Program-made: the position numbers and the translations under genes
In this document: positions 53,279-62,061 of the stretch, one piece after another
Position numbering within the stretch: the first letter of the stretch is position 1
How the letters are laid out: the number at the start of each line of letters is the position of its first letter
The notes under the pieces: model-generated
Databases searched by the model: none
What the model was told of the DNA's origin: nothing
The model's input: only the letters and a program-made list of their open reading frames with translations
From: Micromonospora eburnea
Lineage (GTDB): Bacteria > Actinomycetota > Actinomycetes > Mycobacteriales > Micromonosporaceae
NCBI RefSeq assembly: GCF_900090225.1
Contig: NZ_FMHY01000002.1
Location: 5,146,001 to 5,210,000, forward strand
Reading direction: 5' to 3'
Length of the DNA stretch: 64,000 nucleotides

Positions 53279-53653
53279 GTGCGGATCGGCGAGCTGGCCG
53301 GGGTGACCGGGTGCACTCCCCGCGCCCTGCGGCACTACGAGGAGCAGGGCCTGATCTCCTCGGAGCGGGCGGCGAACGGCTACCGCGAGTACGACGAGGC
53401 GATGGTCGTCCGGGTCCGCAACATCCGGCATCTGCTCGGCGCCGGGCTGACCCTCGAGGACGTCCGGTACTTCCTGCCCTGTCTGGACGGTGACGTGGCC
53501 GCGGCCACGCCCTCCCCCGACGGCCTCCGGGTCGCCCGGGAGCGGCTGGCCGCCCTCGACGCCCGGATCGCCGCACAGGTGGCCGTCCGGGACCGCCTCG
53601 CCGCCGCCCTACGCGACGCGGCAGCCGCCCTCCCATCCGGCACCTTCCGCTGA
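53279..53653 (+). CDS. MerR-family transcriptional regulator
   Basis: Dimeric activator/repressor that twists promoters with long spacers. The 124-residue protein has the winged HTH RIGELAGVTGCTPRALRHYEEQGLI (residues 2-26; core TPRALRHYEEQGL) followed by SSERAANGYREYDEAMVVRV and LLGAGLTLEDVRYFLPCL, then a dimerisation coiled coil (about 85-113). The short C-terminus and single Cys argue against a metal-binding MerR and favour an SDR-linked drug or solvent sensor. The GTG at 53279 has GGAGG 8 bases upstream. The stop codon lies within the following hairpin. Confidence 0.92.
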   Translation: MRIGELAGVTGCTPRALRHYEEQGLISSERAANGYREYDEAMVVRVRNIRHLLGAGLTLEDVRYFLPCLDGDVAAATPSPDGLRVARERLAALDARIAAQVAVRDRLAAALRDAAAALPSGTFR

Positions 53654-53706
53654 TCATGAGGTTGGCGGCGATGTGGATCTCCGCCGCCGCCGTCAACCTC
53701 ATGATC
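53652..53706. terminator. Terminator/inverted repeat between merR and polA
   Basis: GATCATGAGGTTG (53652-53664) and its exact complement (53694-53706) flank a region that also contains GGCGGCG/CGCCGCC. The dyad starts inside the merR stop codon and separates it from convergent polA. The AT-rich outer arms are unusual here and may mark a recurrent intergenic element. Confidence 0.75.
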
Positions 53707-53732
53707 GACCGGGCGGGCCGGGGGTGCAGGGT

Positions 53733-56432
53733 TCAGTGGCCGGCGCTGTTCCAGTCGCGGCCGTCGCCGACGGACACCTCCAGCGGCACCGAGAGCGGGT
53801 ACGCCTCCCCCATCTCCTTGCGGACCAGGGCCTCCAGGGCCTCCCGCTCGCCCGCGGCGACCTCGAAGACCAGTTCGTCGTGCACCTGGAGCAGCATCCG
53901 GGAGCGCAGCCCGGACTCGCGCAGCGCGGTGTCGACGTGCAGCATGGCGACCTTGATGATGTCGGCCGCCGAGCCCTGGATCGGGGCGTTGAGCGCCATC
54001 CGCTCGGCCATCTCCCGGCGCTGCCGGTTGTCGCTGACCAGGTCGGGCAGGTAACGGCGGCGGCCCAGGATGGTGGAGGTGTAGCCGTCCTGCCGGGCCC
54101 GGGCCACCACCTCGTGCAGGTAGTCGCGGACCCCGCCGAAGCCGGCGAAGTAGTTCTCCATCAGCCCGCGGGCCTCCTCGGCGCTGATCCCGAGCTGCTG
54201 GGAGAGCCCGAACGCGCTCAGCCCGTACGCCAGGCCGTAGTTCATCGCCTTGATCTTGCGGCGCTGGTCGGCGGTGACCTGGTCGATCGGGACGGCGAAG
54301 ACCGAGGAGGCGGTGGCGGCGTGGAAGTCGTGCCCGGAGTTGAACGCCTCGATCAGCGCGTCATCCGACGACAGGTGCGCCATGATCCGCATCTCGATCT
54401 GGCTGTAGTCGGCGGTGAGCAGGCAGTCGTAGTCCTCGCCGACCACGAAGGCCCGGCGGATCCGGCGCCCCTCCTCCGTGCGGATGGGGATGTTCTGCAG
54501 GTTGGGCTCGGTCGAGGAGAGCCGGCCGGTGGCCGCCACGGTCTGGTTGAACGTGGTGTGGATCCGGCCGTCGTCGGAGACCGACTTGAGCAGCCCGTCG
54601 ACGGTCGACTTGAGCTTGGCCACGTCCCGGTGGCGCAGCAGGTGCGCCAGCACCGGGTGCGGCTGCTGCGCGTAGAGCCACTGGAGGGCGTCGGCGTCGG
54701 TGGTGTAGCCAGTCTTGATCTTCTTGGTCTTGGGCAGGCCCAGCTCGCCGAAGAGGATCTCCTGGAGCTGCTTGGGCGAGCCGAGGTTGAACTCCCGCCC
54801 GATCTCCGCGTACGCGCCCTGCGCGGCGGCCTTCACCTCGGCGGCGAAGTGCGCCTCCAGCTCCGACAGGTAGTCGGTGTCGGCGGCGATCCCGGTGCGC
54901 TCCATGTTGGCCAGCACCCGCATCAGCGGCAGCTCCACGCCGGCCATCAGCCGGGCGGACTGCTCGCCGTCACGGGACAACTCGGCGTCGATCGCGTCGG
55001 CCAGGTCGAGGGTGGCCCGGGCCTGGAGCATCAGGTTCTGCTCGGCCTCGCCGTCGTTGCCCAGCCCCTCCAGGGTGAGCTGGCCGGTCTCCGGCACGTC
55101 GACCCGCAGCTCCCGGTGCAGATAACGCAGCGCCAGGTCGGTGAGGTCGTACGACCGCTGGTCGGGGCGGGCCAGGTAGGCGGCGATCTGGGTGTCCCGG
55201 GAGATGCCCCGCAGATCCCAACCGTGCGCGGCGAACGCCAGCACCGCCGGCTTGCTGTCGTGCAGCACCTTGGGGCGCTCACCGTCGGCCAGCCAGCCGG
55301 CCAGGGCGGACTCGTCGGCCGCGTCGAGGATGGCCGGGTCGAACCAGGCGGCCGCACCCCCGGCCGTGGCCAGGGCCATCCCGGTGACCGACGCCGTGTG
55401 CCGCCGGTTGGGGCCGGTGTCGAGCTTGACCGCGACGCCGACCGGCGTGCCGGCCGGGGCGTGGGTCTCCAGCCAGCCGGCGAGGCCGCCGGGCTCGGTG
55501 AGCACCTGCCCGGCCAGCTCGAAGCCGGCCTCGGCCTCCGGCTCCACCGCATCGAGGTACTGGTAGAGCCGGTCCCGCAGGATGCGGAACTGGAGGGTGT
55601 CGAAGACCTGGTGCACGGCCTCCCGGTCCCAGCCCTGCCAGCGGGCGTCCTCCGGACGCACCGGCAGCTCCAGGTCGGTCACCAGGCAGTTGAGCTCGTA
55701 GTTGCGGATCACCCGGGAGAGCTGGGCGCGCAGGTTGTCGCCGGCCTTGCCCTTGATCTCGTCGGCATGGGCGATGATGCCGTCCACCCCGCCGTACAGG
55801 TTGATCCACTTGGCGGCGGTCTTCGGGCCGACGTTGTCGACGCCGGAGAGGTTGTCGCTGTCCTCGCCGACGAGGGCAGCCAGGTGACGGTAGCGGTCCG
55901 GGGTGACGCCATGCTTCGCCTCGACCGCCGCCGGGTCCATCCGGGCCAGGTCAGAGACGCCCTTGCGCGGGTAGAGCACCGTGATCCGGTCGTCGACCAG
56001 CTGGAGCGCGTCCTTGTCGCCACTGCTGATCAGCACCTCCATGCCCTGGTCGCGGGCCTGGCAGGCGAGGGTGGCGATGACGTCGTCGGCCTCGTAACCC
56101 TCCTTCTCCACCACCGGGACACGCAGCGCGGCCAGGACCTCCTTGATCAGGCTCACCTGACCCTTGAAGTCGACCGGGGTCTCCTTGCGGCCGGCCTTGT
56201 ACTCGGCGTATTTCTCCGTGCGGAAGGAGCGGCGGGAGACGTCGAAGGCGACCACGATGTGGGTGGGCTGCTCGTCGCGGAGCACGTTGATCAGCATCGA
56301 GGTGAAGCCGTAGACGGCGTTGGTCGGCTGCCCCGTTGTGGTGGAGAAGTTCTCCACCGGCAGGGCGTGGAACGCCCGGTATGCCATGGAGTGTCCGTCG
56401 ACGAGGAGCAGGCGCGGCGTCGTAGCTGTCAC
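53733..56432 (-). CDS. polA: DNA polymerase I
   Basis: Repair and Okazaki-fragment-processing polymerase. The 899-residue protein has an N-terminal 5'-3' exonuclease (about 1-290) with LLLVDGHSMAYRAF, GYEADDVIATLA and GEDSDNLSGVDNVGPKTA. The degenerate 3'-5' exonuclease domain (about 300-490) lacks a recognisable D-x-E motif, so proofreading is unlikely, as in other actinobacteria. The polymerase domain has motif A LTADYSQIEMRIMAHL, motif B RRKIKAMNYGLAYGLSAFGL and motif C LLQVHDELVFEV. The GTG at 56432 (TATTPRLLLVDG) is chosen on the family N-terminus. A GTG at 56462 adds 10 residues. Confidence 0.96.
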   Translation of the reverse strand: MTATTPRLLLVDGHSMAYRAFHALPVENFSTTTGQPTNAVYGFTSMLINVLRDEQPTHIVVAFDVSRRSFRTEKYAEYKAGRKETPVDFKGQVSLIKEVLAALRVPVVEKEGYEADDVIATLACQARDQGMEVLISSGDKDALQLVDDRITVLYPRKGVSDLARMDPAAVEAKHGVTPDRYRHLAALVGEDSDNLSGVDNVGPKTAAKWINLYGGVDGIIAHADEIKGKAGDNLRAQLSRVIRNYELNCLVTDLELPVRPEDARWQGWDREAVHQVFDTLQFRILRDRLYQYLDAVEPEAEAGFELAGQVLTEPGGLAGWLETHAPAGTPVGVAVKLDTGPNRRHTASVTGMALATAGGAAAWFDPAILDAADESALAGWLADGERPKVLHDSKPAVLAFAAHGWDLRGISRDTQIAAYLARPDQRSYDLTDLALRYLHRELRVDVPETGQLTLEGLGNDGEAEQNLMLQARATLDLADAIDAELSRDGEQSARLMAGVELPLMRVLANMERTGIAADTDYLSELEAHFAAEVKAAAQGAYAEIGREFNLGSPKQLQEILFGELGLPKTKKIKTGYTTDADALQWLYAQQPHPVLAHLLRHRDVAKLKSTVDGLLKSVSDDGRIHTTFNQTVAATGRLSSTEPNLQNIPIRTEEGRRIRRAFVVGEDYDCLLTADYSQIEMRIMAHLSSDDALIEAFNSGHDFHAATASSVFAVPIDQVTADQRRKIKAMNYGLAYGLSAFGLSQQLGISAEEARGLMENYFAGFGGVRDYLHEVVARARQDGYTSTILGRRRYLPDLVSDNRQRREMAERMALNAPIQGSAADIIKVAMLHVDTALRESGLRSRMLLQVHDELVFEVAAGEREALEALVRKEMGEAYPLSVPLEVSVGDGRDWNSAGH

Positions 56433-56528
56433 GGCAGCGACTCTAGTCCGTACCGCCGACAAGCCCGGCCCGCGGCACGGCCGATCGGCCGCGACCTGCC
56501 CCGGATCGACGTGAATGTCCCGTTCCGC

Positions 56529-56563
56529 GGGTCCGGTGCGGCGACGGACGCCGCACCGGACCC
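56529..56563 (-). terminator. Terminator of the amino-acid ABC transporter operon
   Basis: GGGTCCGGTGCGGCG (56529-56543) and CGCCGCACCGGACCC (56549-56563) pair perfectly around ACGGA, 7 bases after the ATPase gene stop and upstream of polA. Confidence 0.85.
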
Positions 56564-56570
56564 CACCGGG

Positions 56571-57461
56571 TCACAGCACCTTGGCCAGGAACGCCTTGGT
56601 GCGGTCGTGGCGCGGGTTCGCGATCACCTCGCGCGGGTTGCCCTGCTCGACGACCACACCACCGTCCATGAAGACCAGGTGGTCGCCGACCTCCCGGGCG
56701 AAGCCGATCTCGTGGGTCACCACGATCATCGTCATGCCGTCCCGGGCGAGATCCTTCATCACCTCCAGCACCTCACCGACCAGCTCCGGGTCGAGTGCGC
56801 TGGTCGGCTCGTCGAAGAGCATCAGCTTCGGCTGCATGGCCAGGGCCCGGGCGATCGCCACCCGCTGCTGCTGGCCACCGGAGAGCTGGCCGGGGTAGTT
56901 GTTGACCTTGTCGGCCAGCCCCACCCGGGCCAACAGCGCCAGCGCCCGCTCGCGGACCTCGTCCTTCGCCTTGCGGGCCTGCTTCTTCGACGCCTGGACC
57001 GGCTCCGCCGGCTCCTGGGGCTGCTCCTTCGGTTCCTCGGGCTTCGCCTTCGGCTTCCGCACCCGCAGCGGGGCCTCCATGACGTTGGCCAGCGCGGTCA
57101 TGTGCGGGAAGAGGTTGAACCGCTGGAACACCATGCCGATCGCCTGGCGCTGCGCGGCCACCTCCTTGTCCCGCAGCTCGTGCAGCTTGCCGCCGCGCTC
57201 CCGGTAGCCGATCAGGTCGCCGTCCACCCAGATCCGGCCGGCGTTGATCTTCTCGAGGTGGTTGATGCAGCGCAGGAACGTCGACTTGCCGGAGCCGGAG
57301 GGCCCCAGCAGGCAGCACACCTCGCCGGCGCGGACCTCCAGGTCGATGCCCTTGAGCACCTCCAGGGGCCCGAACGACTTGTGCACCTGCTCGGCCCGGA
57401 CCATCAGGCCCGACTCCGCCGCCGGCGCCGCGGCCTGGGTGGGAACGATCAGCTCGGTCAT
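56571..57461 (-). CDS. Polar amino-acid ABC transporter ATPase with charged insertion
   Basis: ATP-binding subunit of a glutamate/glutamine-type importer (GlnQ/GluA class). The 296-residue protein has Walker A LLGPSGSGKSTFLRCINHLE (about 51-70), Q-loop MVFQRFNLFPHMTALANVM, signature LSGGQQQRVAIARAL, Walker B LMLFDEPTSALDPE and the switch His in VVTHEIGFAREV. Between the Q-loop and the signature lies an insertion of roughly 30 residues rich in Lys, Glu and Pro (PKAKPEEPKEQPQEPAEPVQ), absent from ordinary GlnQ proteins of about 245 residues. The ATG overlaps the permease stop (ATGA, 57458-57461). Confidence 0.93.
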   Translation of the reverse strand: MTELIVPTQAAAPAAESGLMVRAEQVHKSFGPLEVLKGIDLEVRAGEVCCLLGPSGSGKSTFLRCINHLEKINAGRIWVDGDLIGYRERGGKLHELRDKEVAAQRQAIGMVFQRFNLFPHMTALANVMEAPLRVRKPKAKPEEPKEQPQEPAEPVQASKKQARKAKDEVRERALALLARVGLADKVNNYPGQLSGGQQQRVAIARALAMQPKLMLFDEPTSALDPELVGEVLEVMKDLARDGMTMIVVTHEIGFAREVGDHLVFMDGGVVVEQGNPREVIANPRHDRTKAFLAKVL

Positions 57462-58441
57462 GACGGATCCACCACCCCCGCGTTGCCTCCGGCTTCGGCC
57501 GTCATCCCACGCAGCCGCATCCGAGCCCGCCCGCTCGTGCCGTATCCCTTGCTGAAGTGCCGCTCCAGGAAGTACTGGCCGACCAGCAGAATGCTGGTCA
57601 GAAAGAGGTACCAGAAGACGGCCGCGACGTACATCGGGAAGATCTGGAACGTCCGCTTGCCCACCGCGTCGAGCTGGAAGAACAACTCCATGCTGTACGG
57701 CACCGCCATCAGCAGCGAGGTGTCCTTCAGCATCGCGATGGTCTCGTTGCCGGTCGGCGGGATGATCACGCGCATCGCCTGCGGCAGCACGATCCGCCGC
57801 AGGATCTGGCTCCGGCTCATACCCAGCGCCGAGGCCGCCTCACTCTGCCCCTCGTCCACCGACTGGATGCCGGCCCGCACGATCTCCGCCATGTAGCCCG
57901 CCTCCGACAGCGCCAGCCCGAGCAGGCCCGCCACGAAGCCGGTCAGCACGTCCCGGGAGGTGAACCCGAAGACCCGCAGCTCCAGGTTGTCGATCCCGAA
58001 GAGCTGGCCGATCTGGGTGTCGAAGGGCACGCCGAACTCGACCCGGCTCCACAGGATGCCGAGGTTGCCGAAGACGGCCAGCAGCACCAGTCGCGGCACC
58101 GCCCGGAACACCCAGGTGTAGAGCCAGGCGACCACCCGCAGGATCGGGTTGGTCGAGAGCCGCATGATCGCCACCACGATGCCCAGGGACACCCCGAGCA
58201 GCATCGCGCAGACGGTCATCAACACCGTGCCACGCAGCAGGCCCTCGATGACCGGCGGCCGGAACATGTGGTCGACCATGAACGACCACTGGAACTGGTC
58301 GTTCGTGACCAGCAGGTGTACGAACATCGCCGCCAGCACCGCCAGCACCGCGATGGCGACCCAACGGCCGGGGTGCCGTACGGGCACGGCCTGGATCGGC
58401 TCCGGCCGCGCCCGTACGGTTGTCGATTCCTCGGTTGTCAT
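57458..58441 (-). CDS. Polar amino-acid ABC transporter permease
   Basis: Membrane subunit of the HisM/GlnP type. The 327-residue protein has one extra N-terminal helix (about 27-47). The permease core holds GLLRGTVLMTVCAMLLGVSL, FRAVPRLVLL and the EAA loop EAASALGMSRSQILRRIVLP (about 203-222), which docks to the ATPase. Typical glutamate systems have two permeases. Only one is encoded here, so a homodimer is expected. It begins 6 bases after the binding-protein stop and overlaps the ATPase gene by four bases. Confidence 0.93.
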   Translation of the reverse strand: MTTEESTTVRARPEPIQAVPVRHPGRWVAIAVLAVLAAMFVHLLVTNDQFQWSFMVDHMFRPPVIEGLLRGTVLMTVCAMLLGVSLGIVVAIMRLSTNPILRVVAWLYTWVFRAVPRLVLLAVFGNLGILWSRVEFGVPFDTQIGQLFGIDNLELRVFGFTSRDVLTGFVAGLLGLALSEAGYMAEIVRAGIQSVDEGQSEAASALGMSRSQILRRIVLPQAMRVIIPPTGNETIAMLKDTSLLMAVPYSMELFFQLDAVGKRTFQIFPMYVAAVFWYLFLTSILLVGQYFLERHFSKGYGTSGRARMRLRGMTAEAGGNAGVVDPS

Positions 58442-58447
58442 GACGCG

Positions 58448-59353
58448 TTACGGGTTGACCGCGGGGTCCGTGATCGCGCCGTCGCCGACCTGCCACTTGT
58501 CCAGGATGGCCTTGTACGTGCCATCCTCGATCAGCGCCTTCGTCGCGTCCCGGACGGCCTCGGCGAACGCGACCTGGTCCTTGGCCACCACGTAGCCGTA
58601 CGGCGCCGCCTCGTACATCTTGTCGAGCAGCTCCAGCACGCCGTTGGACTGGGTCACCGCGTACACCCCGACCGGGTAGTCGGCGAGCATCGCGTCGTCC
58701 TTGCCGGAGGCGACGGCGGCGGTCGCCGCGTCCTGGCCGGGGAACTGCTCGATGGTGATCGCCGGCTTGCCGGCGTCGGTGCAGGCCTTCGACCGCTTCT
58801 CGATGTCCTCGACCTGGACCGTGTCCTTCTGCACCGCGATCTTCTTGCCGCAGGCGTTGTCGATCGAGACGCCGGCCGGGTTGCCCTTCTTGGTCGCCCA
58901 CTGGGTGCCGACCTGGTAGTAGCTGACCATGTTGGCCTGGGCCTTGCGCTCGTCATTGATGGTGAACGACGAGACGCCGACCTCGTACTTGCCCGAGCCG
59001 ACGCCGGTGATGATGGCGCCGAAGTCCGCGGAGACGAACTCCGCCTTCAGCCCCAGCTTCGCGGCGACCGCGGTGAACAGTTCGATGTCGAACCCGATGG
59101 CGGTCTTGCCGTCATTGTCGAGGAACTCGGCCGGGGCGTACGACGTGTCGCTGCCGACCACGATCTTGCCGTCGGCCTTGATGGCGTCCGGCACCTTCGC
59201 GGCCAGCCCCGAGTCCGCCGACGCGGTCACCGAGGGGCCGCCACCGGGCTGGTCGGAACTCTCCTTCTCGCCGCACGCGGCGAGGGAGAGCAACAGGACG
59301 GCCGCACCGGCGGCACCCATCGCCGCCCGCCGGCCACCATTGAGGTTGCGCAT
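58448..59353 (-). CDS. Polar amino-acid ABC transporter substrate-binding lipoprotein
   Basis: Extracellular solute-binding protein of family 3, tethered to the membrane. The 301-residue protein has a lipoprotein signal (AAMGAAGAAVLLLSLAAC, lipobox Cys about residue 27). The two-lobe domain includes VGSDTSYAPAEFLDNDGKTA, IGFDIELFTAVAAKLGLKAE and DFGAIITGVGSGKYEVGVSS, the ligand-site segments of the glutamate/glutamine group. The exact ligand is not certain. AAAGGAG at 8 bases makes the ATG at 59353 one of the strongest ribosome-binding sites in the window, as expected for an abundant protein. livF ends 30 bases upstream on the same strand. Confidence 0.94.
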   Translation of the reverse strand: MRNLNGGRRAAMGAAGAAVLLLSLAACGEKESSDQPGGGPSVTASADSGLAAKVPDAIKADGKIVVGSDTSYAPAEFLDNDGKTAIGFDIELFTAVAAKLGLKAEFVSADFGAIITGVGSGKYEVGVSSFTINDERKAQANMVSYYQVGTQWATKKGNPAGVSIDNACGKKIAVQKDTVQVEDIEKRSKACTDAGKPAITIEQFPGQDAATAAVASGKDDAMLADYPVGVYAVTQSNGVLELLDKMYEAAPYGYVVAKDQVAFAEAVRDATKALIEDGTYKAILDKWQVGDGAITDPAVNP

Positions 59354-59383
59354 GGTTCAAACTCCTTTGAGGGGGATCGCCGG

Positions 59384-60094
59384 TCAGGCCACGCCGAGGT
59401 AGGCCTCTTTGACCGACGGGTCGTGCAGCAGCTCGGCGCCGGTGCCGCTCTTGACGATCCGTCCGGTCTCCAGAACGTACGCCCGGTGCGCCCGGGACAG
59501 CGCCTGCTGGGCGTTCTGCTCCACCAGCAGGATCGTGGTGCCCTGCTGGTTGATCTCGGTGATGATGGCGAAGATCTGCTGGATCATCATCGGCGCGAGA
59601 CCCATCGACGGCTCGTCGAGCAGCAGCAACTTCGGCCGGCTCATCAGGGCCCGGCCGACGGCGAGCATCTGCTGCTCACCGCCGGACATGGTGCCCCCGG
59701 CCTGCTTGCGCCGCTCCAGCAACCGGGGGAAGAGCTCGTACACCTTCTCCATGTCGCTGGCGATGCCCGCCCGGTCGCGCCGGGTGTAGGCGCCCATCTC
59801 CAGGTTCTCCTGCACCGTCATGCCGGGGAACACGCCCCGGCCCTCCGGCGACTGCGAGATGCCACGTACGACCCGCAGGTCGGCACGCAGCTTGGTGATG
59901 TCCTCACCGGCGAACCGGATCCGGCCGGCGGACACCGGCCGCAGCCCGGAGATCGCCCGCATGGTGGTCGTCTTGCCCGCGCCGTTGGCGCCGATCAGCG
60001 CGACGACCTCACCCTCGTCAACGGTCAGCGAGATCCCGTGCAGCGCTTGGATGCGCCCGTAGAGCAGGCTGACGTCGTCCATCTCAAGCAGCAT
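59384..60094 (-). CDS. livF: Branched-chain amino-acid ABC transporter ATPase LivF
   Basis: One of the two ATPases of the Liv high-affinity importer for leucine, isoleucine and valine. The 236-residue protein has Walker A LIGANGAGKTTTMRAISGL (about 33-51), the LivF-type QSPEGRGVFPGMTVQENLEMG, signature MSGGEQQMLAVGRALMSRP and Walker B LLLLDEPSMGLAPMMIQQ. The C-terminal YVLETGRIVKSGTGAELLHD is standard. Its start overlaps the livG end by 11 bases. Confidence 0.94.
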   Translation of the reverse strand: MLLEMDDVSLLYGRIQALHGISLTVDEGEVVALIGANGAGKTTTMRAISGLRPVSAGRIRFAGEDITKLRADLRVVRGISQSPEGRGVFPGMTVQENLEMGAYTRRDRAGIASDMEKVYELFPRLLERRKQAGGTMSGGEQQMLAVGRALMSRPKLLLLDEPSMGLAPMMIQQIFAIITEINQQGTTILLVEQNAQQALSRAHRAYVLETGRIVKSGTGAELLHDPSVKEAYLGVA

Positions 60095-60971
60095 CGTCAG
60101 GAACCCCCAGGTAGGCCGCGATCACCCGGGGATCGTCCCGCACCTCGGCGGGCAGCCCCTCGGCGATCTTCTTGCCGAACTCCAGCACCACGATCCGGTC
60201 GGTGACTCCCATGACCAGGCGCATGTCGTGCTCGATCAGGAGCACCGTCACGCCGGTGTCCCGGATCCGCTGGATCAGCGCGAGCAGCTCCTCCTTCTCC
60301 GCCGGGTTGAACCCGGCGGCCGGCTCGTCCAGGCAGAGCAGGGTCGGCTTCGTCGCCAGCGCGCGGGCGATCTCCAACCGGCGCTGCTCGCCGTACGACA
60401 GGTTGCGGGCCAGGTCCCCGGCGCGCCGTCGGATGCCGACGAAATCCAGCAGCTCGTAGGCCAACTCGCGGCCCTCGCGCTCCTCCCGCCAGTGCCGGGG
60501 CAGGCGCAACAGCGCCGAGACCACGCTGGCGCGGTGGTGCGCGTCGGCGCCGACCAGCACGTTCTCCAGCGCCGTCATCTCCGGGAACAGCCGCACGTTC
60601 TGGAAGGTGCGCGCGATGCCGGCCTTGGTGATGGCGAACTTCTTCTTGCCCACCAGGGACTGGCCCTGGAACCGGATCTGCCCCGAGGTGGGACGGTAGA
60701 CCCCGGTGATGGCGTTGAAGCAGGTCGTCTTGCCGGCCCCGTTCGGGCCGATCAGCCCGAGGATCTCACCCTTGCGGATCTCGAACGAGACCCCGTCGAG
60801 GGCGAGTACGCCACCGAATCGCAGGGACACGTCCGAGACCTCGAGCAGGGCCTCCGGTTCCACGGTGGACGTGCTGGCCTCGCTCGACGTGCGCTGCGCC
60901 GGAGCGGTCGTCCCGGCGGTCCTCGACCCGGTGCTCTCCGGGCCGGTGGCCGGCGTACCGACGTCACTCAC
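60084..60971 (-). CDS. livG: Branched-chain amino-acid ABC transporter ATPase LivG
   Basis: The second ATPase of the Liv importer. The 295-residue protein has an extra Thr/Ser-rich N-terminal 38 residues before LLEVSDVSLRFGGVLALDGV. Walker A LIGPNGAGKTTCFNAITGVY, the LivG-specific ARTFQNVRLFPEMTALENVL, signature LSYGEQRRLEIARALATKP, Walker B LCLDEPAAGFNPAE and VLLIEHDMRLVMG follow. The GTG start overlaps the livM end by 8 bases and the stop overlaps livF by 11 bases. A start nearer the core would remove the low-complexity head, but no better ribosome-binding site was seen. Confidence 0.94.
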   Translation of the reverse strand: MSDVGTPATGPESTGSRTAGTTAPAQRTSSEASTSTVEPEALLEVSDVSLRFGGVLALDGVSFEIRKGEILGLIGPNGAGKTTCFNAITGVYRPTSGQIRFQGQSLVGKKKFAITKAGIARTFQNVRLFPEMTALENVLVGADAHHRASVVSALLRLPRHWREEREGRELAYELLDFVGIRRRAGDLARNLSYGEQRRLEIARALATKPTLLCLDEPAAGFNPAEKEELLALIQRIRDTGVTVLLIEHDMRLVMGVTDRIVVLEFGKKIAEGLPAEVRDDPRVIAAYLGVPDDAA

Positions 60972-62061
60972 CGACGGTCACCTCCTTCTCACGGTCCTTG
61001 AGCTCCTGCGTCCGTCTGCGGTTTGGAATGAGACCCTGCGGCCGGAAGATCATGACCAGGATCAGGATCAGGCCGAAGAACATGAACCGGTATTCGTAGG
61101 CATCCTGGCCGGCGATGCTGAGACCGCGCAGCCGCTCCGGCAGGTAGGCGATCAGCGCGCCACCGACGATCACGCCGGCGATGTTGCCCGAGCCGCCCAG
61201 CACCACCCCGGCCAGCACCAGGATCGAGAAGAACAGGTCGAAGTTCCGCGAGTTGATGAAGCCCTGCTGCCCGGCGAACATCACCCCGGACAGCGACCCG
61301 ATCGCCGCCCCGACGGCGAACGCCCAGAGCTTGAAACGGAAGGTCGGCACGCCCATCGCCTCGGCCGCCTCCTCGTCCTCCCGGACGGCCACCCAGGCCC
61401 GGCCGACCCGGCTGCGGTCCAGGTTCCGCACCGCGAAGATCACAATGATGATCAGGCTCAGCCCGAGCCAGTAGTACGGCCGGGCGTCGATCACGCCGAA
61501 CAGCGGCATGCCGTCGGACTTCTGGCCCGGCGGGTGCGGGATCTCGCCGAAGCCACGCTGCCCGCGCAGCTCCGGCTTGGCGGTCGCGAACACCCGGATG
61601 ATCTCGGCGAAGCCCAGGGTGACGATGGCCAGGTAGTCGCCGCGCAGCCGCAGCGTGGGCCAGCCCAGCAGCACACCGGAGATCATGACGACCACGACGG
61701 CCACCGGCACGGTGGGCAGCCAGCCCCACTTCGTCCCCAGGACGCTGTCCGGCGAGGAGAGCAGCGCCGTGGTGTACGCGCCGAGCGCGAAGAAGCCCAC
61801 GTAGCCCAGGTCGAGCAGGCCGGCCTTGCCGACGACCACGTTGAGGCCGAGGGCGAGCAGCACGTAGTACGAGACCGTGAACAGGGTGGTGGGCCAGTCG
61901 GACTCGGTGGTCGCGATGCCCGGAATGGCCATGTTGGGCAGCAGGTAGAAGAAGCCCGCCACCAGGATCAGGACCACCCAGCGCGCCGGTCCGGGCAGCG
62001 CCCGCCACCGGTCACCCAGGACACCCGTCCCGGAGCGGAGGCGTTCCAGCACAGTACTCAC
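60964..62061 (-). CDS. livM: Branched-chain amino-acid ABC transporter permease LivM
   Basis: Membrane subunit of the Liv importer. The 365-residue protein has about nine hydrophobic segments, the N-terminal LALGLNVVVGKAGLLDLGYV (LivM hallmark), LRLRGDYLAIVTLGFAEIIR, and the EAA-like loop AVREDEEAAEAMGVPTFRFK (about 225-244). The C-terminal VMIFRPQGLIP is typical. The GTG start at 62061 overlaps (GTGA) the stop of a 22-codon ORF that itself overlaps the livH stop. Confidence 0.94.
   Translation of the reverse strand: MSTVLERLRSGTGVLGDRWRALPGPARWVVLILVAGFFYLLPNMAIPGIATTESDWPTTLFTVSYYVLLALGLNVVVGKAGLLDLGYVGFFALGAYTTALLSSPDSVLGTKWGWLPTVPVAVVVVMISGVLLGWPTLRLRGDYLAIVTLGFAEIIRVFATAKPELRGQRGFGEIPHPPGQKSDGMPLFGVIDARPYYWLGLSLIIIVIFAVRNLDRSRVGRAWVAVREDEEAAEAMGVPTFRFKLWAFAVGAAIGSLSGVMFAGQQGFINSRNFDLFFSILVLAGVVLGGSGNIAGVIVGGALIAYLPERLRGLSIAGQDAYEYRFMFFGLILILVMIFRPQGLIPNRRRTQELKDREKEVTVGE

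Noticed and set aside
53490..57896. A plus-strand open frame of 1468 codons opposite polA and the amino-acid ABC genes
   Set aside because: It is antisense to several clearly real genes and its composition (Arg, Val, Gly, His, Gln repeats) is what the complementary frame of GC-rich codons gives.
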